Source: Spirochaetota bacterium (GTDB taxonomy: Bacteria > Spirochaetota > B62-G9 > DRHN01). From it: 5,192 bases of DNA. The stretch spans positions 1-5,192 of the forward strand of contig JAGLSF010000163.1 in NCBI GenBank assembly GCA_023136305.1, given 5' to 3'. Both the position numbers and the translations under genes were made by a program. Position 1 is the stretch's first letter. Every line of letters starts with the position of its first letter. The notes under the pieces were generated by a model. That model was given only the letters and a program-made list of their open reading frames with translations, made no database searches and was not told the DNA's origin. Shown here piece after piece: positions 1 through 5,192 of this stretch.

Positions 1-1
1 T

Positions 2-229
2 GAACATGTGTACCGGCTCTACGGCGGCACAATATGCCTGCATGGCGGGCTCGATGTACAGAAACTGCTCGTCGAGAAGAGTGAAGGGGAGGTGCGTGCA
101 GAAGTACGAAAAATCATGGACCTGTGGGGTAATCGAGGCGGGGTCATTCTTGCGCCCTCCCACGAAACACTTCCCGATACACCAATCGGGAACTTACTTG
201 CCATATACGAAACCGTGCTTTCAAGCTAG
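2..229 (+). CDS. URO-D family protein (methyltransferase/decarboxylase-like), C-terminal fragment
   Basis: The last 75 codons of a gene that begins outside the window; the first complete codon is GAA at 2-4 and the stop is TAG at 227-229. The visible protein has the typical C-terminal end of the uroporphyrinogen decarboxylase superfamily. It shows a CLHGGLDVQ strand-turn, a helix (about residues 31-42 of the fragment) and then GGVILAPSHETLPDTPIGNL, where the pattern GG-(Y/V)-ILAPSH-x3-PDTP is a strong signature of the family's last barrel strand and helix. The family includes haem-pathway UroD and many corrinoid- or cobamide-dependent methyltransferases of anaerobes (MtaA/MtbA type). The HGGLDVQ form resembles the methyltransferase-like branch more than HemE, but the active-site part is missing, so the substrate cannot be named. 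A 118-base gap with its own promoter-like sequence separates it from the transporter genes, so a functional link is not implied. Confidence 0.85.
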   Translation, partial: EHVYRLYGGTICLHGGLDVQKLLVEKSEGEVRAEVRKIMDLWGNRGGVILAPSHETLPDTPIGNLLAIYETVLSS

Positions 230-232
230 GAT

Positions 233-271
233 TTCCCACAAGATGAAAGTCGGCGTAGTTTCTTCCCACAA
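233..271. repeat. Pair of 9-base direct repeats TTCCCACAA
   Basis: TTCCCACAA occurs at 233-241 and again at 263-271, 30 bases apart start to start (about three helical turns), just upstream of the putative -35 element at 275. The repeats could be paired protein-binding half-sites on one face of the DNA. An exact 9-base repeat in a 118-base gap is expected by chance only a few percent of the time, but there is no known regulator to attach to it. Confidence 0.3.
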
Positions 272-274
272 TGC

Positions 275-303
275 TTGACCCTTTTACCTGATAGGTATTA
301 AAT
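275..303 (+). promoter_or_regulatory. Putative sigma70-type promoter of the ABC transporter operon
   Basis: TTGACC at 275-280 matches five of six bases of the -35 consensus. After a 17-base spacer, TTAAAT at 298-303 matches four of six bases of the -10 consensus. An overlapping choice, TATTAA at 296-301, would give a short 15-base spacer. The stretch 281-306 is AT-rich compared with the flanking genes. It is the only promoter-like sequence found in the gap before the operon, and it would give a leader of about 35-40 bases ending in a strong ribosome binding site. The call rests on consensus matching only. Confidence 0.45.
285..297. promoter_or_regulatory. Candidate operator palindrome TACCT-GAT-AGGTA
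   Basis: A perfect inverted repeat with 5-base arms (285-289 and 293-297) and a 3-base centre lies wholly inside the spacer between the putative -35 and -10 hexamers. A dimeric regulator bound there would block RNA polymerase. No regulator gene is in the window and I do not assign the site to a family. Short palindromes of this size also arise by chance, so confidence is modest. Confidence 0.35.
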
Positions 304-334
304 TTTCAAACTGCGAAAATCCTAGTCCATCCTC

Positions 335-341
335 AAGGAGG
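335..341 (+). promoter_or_regulatory. Strong ribosome binding site fixing the GTG start at 348
   Basis: AAGGAGG is a near-perfect Shine-Dalgarno sequence, six bases upstream of the GTG at 348-350. It decides in favour of the GTG start; the next in-frame ATG (residue 10) would remove the first beta strand of the ATPase domain. Confidence 0.85.
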
Positions 342-347
342 AAAGCG

Positions 348-1280
348 GTGATAAAGATTGAGAATGTCACGAAGATGTACGGACCGACGGTTGCCGTGAA
401 AGACGTCAGCTTTGAGGTCGAGAAGGGAGAGATACTTGGGTTTCTCGGCCCGAATGGTGCGGGAAAGACTACGACCATGCGCGTCATTACCGGATACTTT
501 CCTCCCACTCTCGGCAACGCCTACATAGCCGGGCACAGCGTGCTCGATGCGCCTCTCGAGGTGAAGAAGCGTATCGGTTATGTTCCGGAGACGCCCGCCA
601 TGTACGATGACATGCGTGTCAAGGAGTACATCAAGTACGTCGGTGCGCTGAAGGGTGTGCCCAAGACGGAGCTCAAGGAACGTGTAGAGAGGATCATCGG
701 TACCTGCGCTCTGGAGTCTGTGTACACGAAGAACATCGGCTCCCTTTCCAAGGGATTCAAGCAGCGTGTTGTCCTTGGGCAGGCGCTGGTGAATGATCCG
801 CCGGTGCTCATTCTCGATGAGCCTTCAACGGGACTCGATCCCAAACAGATACACGAGATACGGAGTCTCATCAAATCAATGGAGGGTGAGCGGACGATCA
901 TACTCTCGACACACATTTTGCCCGAGGTGAGCATGACCTGCAGCAAGGTGGTCATCATCAACGAGGGTGTGATTGTTGCAGCGGATACGACTGATAATAT
1001 CGGACGCAGCCTCACGGAGAGTCATCAGGTAGAGCTCACGGTTGGAGGCGACCCGGACCGCGTGAAGGAAACGGTCTCGGGAATCGCCGGAGTCAGGAAC
1101 GTGAGCAACTCGGGCAACCGGTTCGTTGTCGATTCTGAAAAGGACGGGGACCTGCGTGCAGAGATCGCACGAAAGGTTGTGGAGGGCGGCTTCGATCTCC
1201 TCGAGATGCGGGCACATTCCATGACCCTCGAGGATGTATTCCTCAAGCTTGTGACGGAGGAGGAGGGTGAACGCCAATGA
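348..1280 (+). CDS. ABC transporter ATP-binding protein, GldA-like (ABC-2 / DUF4162 branch)
   Basis: A 310-residue cytoplasmic ATPase that would power the permease encoded next to it. All nucleotide-binding motifs are visible: Walker A GPNGAGKT at 34-41, a Q-loop region GYVPE at 77-81 with Glu where many ABC proteins have Gln (usual in this branch), the signature LSKGFKQR at 133-140 (a branch-typical form of LSGGQ), Walker B VLILDEP at 153-159 with catalytic Glu158, the D-loop STGLDP at 160-165, and the H-loop His189 in STHIL. Residues from about 220 form the extra C-terminal domain typical of ABC-2 ATPases, ending in MTLEDVFLKLV at 292-302. The length is normal for GldA-type proteins and nothing is missing. 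It starts at GTG behind a strong ribosome binding site. Its last four bases, ATGA, are shared with the start of the permease gene, which points to translational coupling and a 1:1 complex. The gldA name is avoided because gliding is not shown; other ABC-2 exporters (Nos, Nat types) have similar ATPases. Confidence 0.95.
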   Translation: MIKIENVTKMYGPTVAVKDVSFEVEKGEILGFLGPNGAGKTTTMRVITGYFPPTLGNAYIAGHSVLDAPLEVKKRIGYVPETPAMYDDMRVKEYIKYVGALKGVPKTELKERVERIIGTCALESVYTKNIGSLSKGFKQRVVLGQALVNDPPVLILDEPSTGLDPKQIHEIRSLIKSMEGERTIILSTHILPEVSMTCSKVVIINEGVIVAADTTDNIGRSLTESHQVELTVGGDPDRVKETVSGIAGVRNVSNSGNRFVVDSEKDGDLRAEIARKVVEGGFDLLEMRAHSMTLEDVFLKLVTEEEGERQ

Positions 1281-2053
1281 GAAATATTGCTGAAATCTTC
1301 AAACGTGAAGTGCGGCACTACTACACATCACCCATCGCCTATGTGGTGATCGTTATCTTTACCGCAGTTTTCGGGTTTCTCTATTTTCGAAACCTCACCT
1401 ATTACTCACAGCTGTCCTATCAGCTCATGCAGAACCCCTACTACCCCCAGAGGATCGATCTGGTCATGGCGGTGTTCGCACCGCTGTTCAGCTCGAACAG
1501 CATCATATTTCTTCTCGTCATACCGCCGCTTTCGATGAGGCTCTTTGCGGAAGAGAAGAAATCGGGCACCATAGAGCTTATGTTTACCTATCCGGTGAAG
1601 GATATACAGATGGTACTCGGCAAGTGGTTGGCTTCGCTGACCATTCTCCTTGTCATGCTTGCCCTGAGCGTGCCCGGTGTGTTCATGGCCTTCAAGTTTG
1701 CCGGGTCATGGGAGTGGGGACCTGTGCTTTCGGGGTATCTGGGAATGTTTCTCATGGGGGTTTCCTTCCTCTCACTGGGAATACTCATTTCCGCACTTTC
1801 GGAAAATCAGATCGTGGCGCTCATCATCTCCTATGGGGCGCTGCTTGCGTTCTGGTTTCTCGGGTGGGCGATTGACCCGAACTCGGGAAAGAAGATGGCA
1901 GACGTACTGACTGAGTTCAGCATCATCCAGCATCTTGACAACTTCATCAAGGGCGTCATCGATACGAGGGATGTGGTCTACTACGTTCTGTTCATTTTCA
2001 CCTGTGTGTTCCTGACAGCACGGGTACTCGAATCGAAGAGATGGAGGGGCTAA
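1277..2053 (+). CDS. ABC-2 type transporter permease, GldF-like
   Basis: A 258-residue integral membrane protein with about six predicted helices, near residues 18-38, 63-86, 119-139, 148-173, 177-197 and 233-250. Its N-terminus begins with an amphipathic stretch (FKREVRHYYTSP) of the kind that starts GldF/NosY permeases. The family hallmark follows the second helix: LFAEEKKSGTIELMFTYPVKD at about 89-109. There the EEK-x-GTIE core and the next segment (QMVLGKWLA, 111-119) form the cytoplasmic coupling region that meets the ATPase. The length matches single-domain GldF permeases, so a homodimer is the likely pore. Start: ATG at 1277 inside the ATGA overlap, with AGGAGG at 1261-1266 ten bases upstream. 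The stop at 2051 is two bases before the next start. The substrate is not deducible from sequence. The protein is intact and its base composition matches its neighbours. Confidence 0.93.
   Translation: MRNIAEIFKREVRHYYTSPIAYVVIVIFTAVFGFLYFRNLTYYSQLSYQLMQNPYYPQRIDLVMAVFAPLFSSNSIIFLLVIPPLSMRLFAEEKKSGTIELMFTYPVKDIQMVLGKWLASLTILLVMLALSVPGVFMAFKFAGSWEWGPVLSGYLGMFLMGVSFLSLGILISALSENQIVALIISYGALLAFWFLGWAIDPNSGKKMADVLTEFSIIQHLDNFIKGVIDTRDVVYYVLFIFTCVFLTARVLESKRWRG
2043..2047 (+). promoter_or_regulatory. Ribosome binding site for the GldG-like gene, inside the permease 3' end
   Basis: GGAGG lies eight bases upstream of ATG at 2056, an ideal spacing. The earlier in-frame ATG at 2041 has no usable Shine-Dalgarno sequence in front of it and overlaps this one, so 2056 is the better start. 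Confidence 0.75.
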
Positions 2054-2055
2054 AG

Positions 2056-3636
2056 ATGCTGAAAAAATATGAAAAGTACTTCTATATTGTTTCACCCATC
2101 CTGGTTTTGGTCAGCCTTTTCAGTTTCTACCTGAAGGGTGAGTTTGGCATGCTCTCCATCATCACCCTCATAGCGGGCCTTCTCATTGGGCTGCTCTTCT
2201 TTCTGCGTTTCTATGATGACATCGTGAAGAAGGTCACCAAACGGAAGATCAGATACGGTGTGAACAGCATATTCATAACCGTGGTGGTGCTCGCCATCGT
2301 GGTGATTGTGTATCTGGTACTAATGGACCGGAACAAGCGTTTCGATCTGACTGCGGTGAAACGCTTCACGCTCTCCGATCAAACCGTGAAGGTTGTCGAG
2401 GGGCTCGAAGGCCCGGTGAACGTCTACGCCTTTTATTCGAAGCAGCAGGACTCTGCAGGCATTACCTCGTTATTCGGGCAGTATCAGTACATCTACAGGG
2501 ATTTCGGGTTTGAGATCATCGATCCAGACATGAACCCGGCAAAGGTAGAGGAGATGGGAATCACCGAGTACGGAGAGGTCATCATCGCCTATGGTGGTAA
2601 GACCGAAAAGGTGAAGAGCAGCACAGAGGAGGGGATTACCAACGCCATCATCAAGCTGCTCCAGACTGAGATAAAGACGGTGTATTTCATAACAGGGCAT
2701 GGGGAGCGGAGCCCGAAGGGTTATGACAATGAGGGCTACGATCAGATCAAGCGTTCGATCGAGGCGGAAAATTACAAGGTCGAGGAGATACTGCTCTTCC
2801 GGGAGGAGCAGATACCGTTTGATGCCGCTGTGGTCATAGCAGCCGGGCCAAAGGGCGACTACGACCCGCATGAAATCGATATGCTGGACGAGTTCGTCAG
2901 GGGCGGCGGGAGGCTGTTTTTCCTTATCGACCCTGATGACGGGCAGAATCGCTACATCAATATTGCCGCCTTCCTGGAGAGATATGGAATCGTTCTGGGG
3001 AATGACATCATCATCGATCCGTTGAGCAGGGTGCTCTCGGGCGATTACTTCATGCCCGTTATCAATAGCTACACCTACAATCCCATTACCAAGGATTTCA
3101 AACTGGCCACCTTCCTCCGGCTGGCCCGGAGCGTGACAACCAAGGATGATCCGGGCACTCGCATCTTCGCCAGGATCGTGGCGAATACGGGTGAGGCGAG
3201 CTGGGCGGAGACAAACCTCGAGGGGCTTGCGGCAGGCAAGGCCAAGCTCGATGAGGGGGCCGACACAAAGGGCCCGGTACCCATTATGGCCTATGCAACG
3301 ATTTCTCCGGAGATGGAAACCCCCGAGGAGGAAGCCGCCCAGTTTCAGGAGCAAAAACCCGAGGATGCGATCATAGCCGTGGTCGGAGACTCTGACTTCG
3401 TGAGCAATGCCATGTATCAAACGCAGGGGAATAAGGACCTGTTTCTGAACACCATAAACTTTCTTGCCGACCGTGGCGAGCTCATCTCGGTAAGGCCGAA
3501 ACAGCAGGAATCCGTGTACCTGACGCTGACGGCACGACAGGGACGGATAGCATTCCTCGTCTCCATTATTCTCATACCGCTGTCCTCAATTGCTGTGGGT
3601 ATTTATGTCACGATTCAGAGGAGAGTGAAATCATGA
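2056..3636 (+). CDS. GldG-family ABC transporter auxiliary protein (membrane-anchored extracytoplasmic domain)
   Basis: A 526-residue protein of the GldG / 'ABC-type uncharacterised transport system' family, thought to work beside the GldA/GldF transporter. Predicted helices lie at about 9-27, 31-52 and 68-90, with a fourth at 498-520. The basic loop at 51-67 (KKVTKRKIR) and the RR-V-K tail should be cytoplasmic, which puts residues about 91-497 outside the membrane. Family landmarks are RFDLTAVKRFTLSDQT at 95-110, the YFITGHGERSP segment at 210-220, the GGGRLFFLIDPDD segment at 283-295, ETNLEG at 385-390 and VVGDSDFVSN at 442-451, all in the usual order. The stretch 412-437 is rich in Glu, Pro and Gln and looks like a flexible loop. 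An in-frame ATG at 2041 would add five residues, but 2056 has the proper ribosome binding site. The 3' end overlaps the next gene by ATGA. The exact role and ligand of this family are unknown; the fold of the central part resembles a glutamine-amidotransferase/IFT52-like Rossmann domain by family knowledge, without evident catalytic residues. Confidence 0.9.
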   Translation: MLKKYEKYFYIVSPILVLVSLFSFYLKGEFGMLSIITLIAGLLIGLLFFLRFYDDIVKKVTKRKIRYGVNSIFITVVVLAIVVIVYLVLMDRNKRFDLTAVKRFTLSDQTVKVVEGLEGPVNVYAFYSKQQDSAGITSLFGQYQYIYRDFGFEIIDPDMNPAKVEEMGITEYGEVIIAYGGKTEKVKSSTEEGITNAIIKLLQTEIKTVYFITGHGERSPKGYDNEGYDQIKRSIEAENYKVEEILLFREEQIPFDAAVVIAAGPKGDYDPHEIDMLDEFVRGGGRLFFLIDPDDGQNRYINIAAFLERYGIVLGNDIIIDPLSRVLSGDYFMPVINSYTYNPITKDFKLATFLRLARSVTTKDDPGTRIFARIVANTGEASWAETNLEGLAAGKAKLDEGADTKGPVPIMAYATISPEMETPEEEAAQFQEQKPEDAIIAVVGDSDFVSNAMYQTQGNKDLFLNTINFLADRGELISVRPKQQESVYLTLTARQGRIAFLVSIILIPLSSIAVGIYVTIQRRVKS

Positions 3637-5081
3637 AGTTTTTCCGAAATGCTCTCATCCTCGGGACCGTGGCCGCTCTGGCCGGTTTCTTCTACTGGTT
3701 CTTCGAGGTGAAGAAGAAGAAGGAGAAGGAGGAGGGCAAGGCTCAAGAGGCCCTTCTGTTCGGGGAGAGTGAAAAGAGGATTGAAAAACTGTCTCTTCAG
3801 GATAGGGGCAAGGAGCGAATTGTTCTCGAATGGGTGCGAAATGAACCCGCGGGAGAGGTTGTTGAAGGTGAGGAGCTCGGGGATGACGAGGAGGGCGAGT
3901 GGTTCATCAGAGAGCCCGTTCAGACCGGTGGCGACACGGTGGCAATCGATGCCATGATTCAGGCCATGCTTCAGGGCTCAAGCGAGGAAATTATCTGGGA
4001 GAGTCTCGAGAAGGAGGCAGAGTACGGCCTCGACGATCCCGACCTTTCACTCCGCTTCTTTTACGAGGGTGAGGATACTCCTCATGGCATTAACCTGGGG
4101 AAAGAAACCCTGGACCACAAGAAGATCTTTGCCAAAGTGGTCGGAGAGGAGCGGATCTATACCGTTCCCGCCACGATTCTCAATGTTCTGAAGAGGGACC
4201 TCTTTGATCTGCGCAACAAGAAGCTAGCGCCTTTTGAGAAGGAGGAGGTCATGGGTGTGTCGATCATGACCGGTCTGGATCTGCTGCTCCTGGAAAAGCA
4301 GGAGGATGGCTGGTTTATACTTCCAAACCGAATAGAGGCGTCCGAGACACGTGTGGATATTTACACCGGTACGCTCCGCTGGGAGAGCTTCGTGGAGGTA
4401 CTGGAGGAGAAGGGAACCAACTTCGTGAAGTATGGGCTCGATAATCCGCGGTTGATTGTCACCTATAAACTCCAGGATGGATCCCACTTCCTCTTCATTA
4501 TAGGCAACATGGTGGAGGAGGGCGATGCACAGTTCTTCTATGCCACGAGGTCCAGTGACAGTATGATCTTTCAGATGAAGGGGGAGACAGTCCAGAAGCT
4601 TATCACCAGCGAGTTTCATCTGAAGGAGCGCTACATAGTCGACTTTGACAAAGAGCTCGTGAACAAGGTGACGTTCAAGAGAGACGAGGTCAGGTATACC
4701 TTTGAGAAGCGGGGTGTGGAGAGCTGGGAGCTCACCGATGTACAGAACGTCGAAGGAGCAGAAGAGTATGTCGGCATGCTTCTGGAACGGGGTTACAAGA
4801 TCGACAACGTCACCCGGGGTATCGCAACTGCAGAGTATGAGGAGATTGAGCCGGTCATGCGCGGAGAGCAACATTACGCTGAAACGGGGATAGACAACCC
4901 GAAATACGAGATGGAGCTTCGTTTTGAGGACGGCACACAGCCCATTACCGTCGTCATGACCGAGATGGATCAGCAGAGCGGAAAGATTTTCCTGTCGCCC
5001 GACGGCGGACAGACTGCATACTACACATCGGGGTACTTCGTCACAAACTTCCCGGAGTCGGTGGGCGAACTGTTTGAGTAG
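3633..5081 (+). CDS. DUF4340 domain protein with three internal repeats, membrane-anchored
   Basis: A 482-residue protein with one N-terminal hydrophobic helix (about 6-24), a Lys/Glu-rich juxtamembrane stretch (27-36) and a long acidic soluble region. It is recognised as DUF4340, a family that regularly follows GldG-like genes; its biochemical role is unknown. The soluble part is made of three diverged copies of one unit. Each has a Trp (90, 227, 365; spacing 137 and 138), then YGLDDP at 131, YGLDNP at 267 and TGIDNP at 418. The first two copies close with comparable segments (FDLRNKKLAPFEKEEV at 191-206 and FHLKERYIVDFDKELV at 328-343); the third stops before that point. Copy 1 has an acidic insertion at about 70-89, and copy 3 has about 12 extra residues before TGIDNP. 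Start: ATG at 3633 in an ATGA overlap, with GAGGAG at 3618-3623 nine bases upstream. It most likely sits outside the membrane beside the GldG-like protein, although the basic stretch after the helix makes the topology less certain. It is the last clear gene of the operon. Confidence 0.88.
   Translation: MKFFRNALILGTVAALAGFFYWFFEVKKKKEKEEGKAQEALLFGESEKRIEKLSLQDRGKERIVLEWVRNEPAGEVVEGEELGDDEEGEWFIREPVQTGGDTVAIDAMIQAMLQGSSEEIIWESLEKEAEYGLDDPDLSLRFFYEGEDTPHGINLGKETLDHKKIFAKVVGEERIYTVPATILNVLKRDLFDLRNKKLAPFEKEEVMGVSIMTGLDLLLLEKQEDGWFILPNRIEASETRVDIYTGTLRWESFVEVLEEKGTNFVKYGLDNPRLIVTYKLQDGSHFLFIIGNMVEEGDAQFFYATRSSDSMIFQMKGETVQKLITSEFHLKERYIVDFDKELVNKVTFKRDEVRYTFEKRGVESWELTDVQNVEGAEEYVGMLLERGYKIDNVTRGIATAEYEEIEPVMRGEQHYAETGIDNPKYEMELRFEDGTQPITVVMTEMDQQSGKIFLSPDGGQTAYYTSGYFVTNFPESVGELFE
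3710..3736 (+). repeat. 27-base homopurine tract with AAG triplet run, inside the DUF4340 gene
   Basis: An uninterrupted purine stretch that starts as tandem AAG triplets and continues as GGAG/AAGG steps. It encodes the Lys/Glu-rich linker just after the membrane helix (residues 27-35). It contains several Shine-Dalgarno-like GGAG cores inside the coding region. It is in frame throughout, so gain or loss of whole triplets would change only the linker length. Confidence 0.5.
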
Positions 5082-5192
5082 GCCTTGCTCACTGCGTACA
5101 TGGCACATGGATACAGATGAAAGCCAAGAGATGGCGTCCTGGCTGCCCGACGGCAGGAAAAAAAACTTCACCAAGAATTATCGAATAACGCC
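5082..5192. other. Short downstream tail, no certain gene; possible start of another ORF
   Basis: The 111 bases after the DUF4340 stop hold no convincing terminator and no recognisable RNA gene. A reading frame is open from ATG at 5107 to the window edge (28 codons, starting MDTDESQEMASWLPDGRK), with a second in-frame ATG at 5131. Neither has a good ribosome binding site and the peptide is not recognised, so it is left unassigned. A small hairpin (CTGCC/GGCAG, 5143-5156) precedes a run of eight A. Confidence 0.4.

Noticed and set aside
242..265. Imperfect stem GATGAAA / TTTCTTC after the URO-D gene as a terminator.
   Set aside because: Six of seven weak, AT-rich pairs with a 10-base loop and no T tract behind it.
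6..278. Alternative 90-codon + strand frame from ATG at 6.
   Set aside because: It is a shifted-frame shadow of the URO-D C-terminus, whose own frame carries the family signature and stops at 229.
1..347. URO-D-family gene as part of the transporter operon.
   Set aside because: A 118-base gap with a promoter-like sequence separates them, while all junctions inside the operon overlap or nearly touch. There is no known functional link.
424..630. Glu in place of Gln in the Q-loop of the ATPase as an inactivating change.
   Set aside because: GY(V/L)PE is common in the ABC-2/DUF4162 ATPase branch, and all other catalytic motifs are intact.
2470..3420. Long open frame of 316 codons on the - strand inside the GldG-like gene.
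   Set aside because: It is antisense to a gene with clear family motifs. Its translation shows no recognisable domain, and long antisense frames are common at this GC content and codon bias.
5143..5165. Hairpin CTGCC-CGAC-GGCAG followed by eight A, looking like a terminator.
   Set aside because: On the + strand the hairpin is followed by A, not T. On the - strand the T run comes before the hairpin. Neither orientation gives an intrinsic terminator.
4224..5174. Long open frame of 316 codons on the - strand opposite the DUF4340 gene.
   Set aside because: It is antisense to a well-supported gene with visible internal protein repeats, has no recognisable motif and lacks a good ribosome binding site.

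Overview
The window (roughly 55% GC by eye, closely packed genes all on the + strand) is a bacterial chromosomal segment dominated by a four-gene operon for an ABC-2-type transporter of the gliding-motility-associated (GldA/GldF/GldG) family. A DUF4340 protein is its last member. The upstream neighbour is the 3' end of a uroporphyrinogen-decarboxylase-family (URO-D) gene of the corrinoid/methyltransferase-like kind. This combination is common in anaerobic Desulfobacterota-like bacteria, and similar ABC/GldG/DUF4340 clusters occur in several other phyla. The taxonomic guess is inference only; there is no rRNA or marker gene to settle it.

Layout. Bases 2-229 hold the last 75 codons of the URO-D-family protein. 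Bases 230-347 are intergenic. They carry a plausible sigma70-type promoter (TTGACC, then TTAAAT after 17 bases), a 13-base palindrome TACCTGATAGGTA inside the promoter spacer (a candidate operator), a 9-base direct repeat, and a strong Shine-Dalgarno sequence. The operon follows: an ATPase (348-1280, GTG start), a six-helix permease (1277-2053), a GldG-family membrane-anchored auxiliary protein (2056-3636; the start was chosen by its ribosome binding site) and a DUF4340 protein (3633-5081). Two junctions are ATGA overlaps and the third has a 2-base gap, so translation is probably coupled. Bases 5082-5192 show no convincing terminator and no certain gene.

How the genes work together (inference from family knowledge). 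The ATPase dimer binds the permease through its coupling helix. The GldG-like protein and the DUF4340 protein place large domains outside the cytoplasmic membrane next to the permease. The substrate is unknown. No gliding genes are in view, so the 'gliding motility' label should be read as homology and not function. The most distinctive observations are a threefold internal repeat of about 138 residues in the DUF4340 protein and the palindrome in the promoter spacer. I see no mobile element, CRISPR array, RNA gene or clearly novel system; the operon is a known but functionally uncharacterised transporter type.
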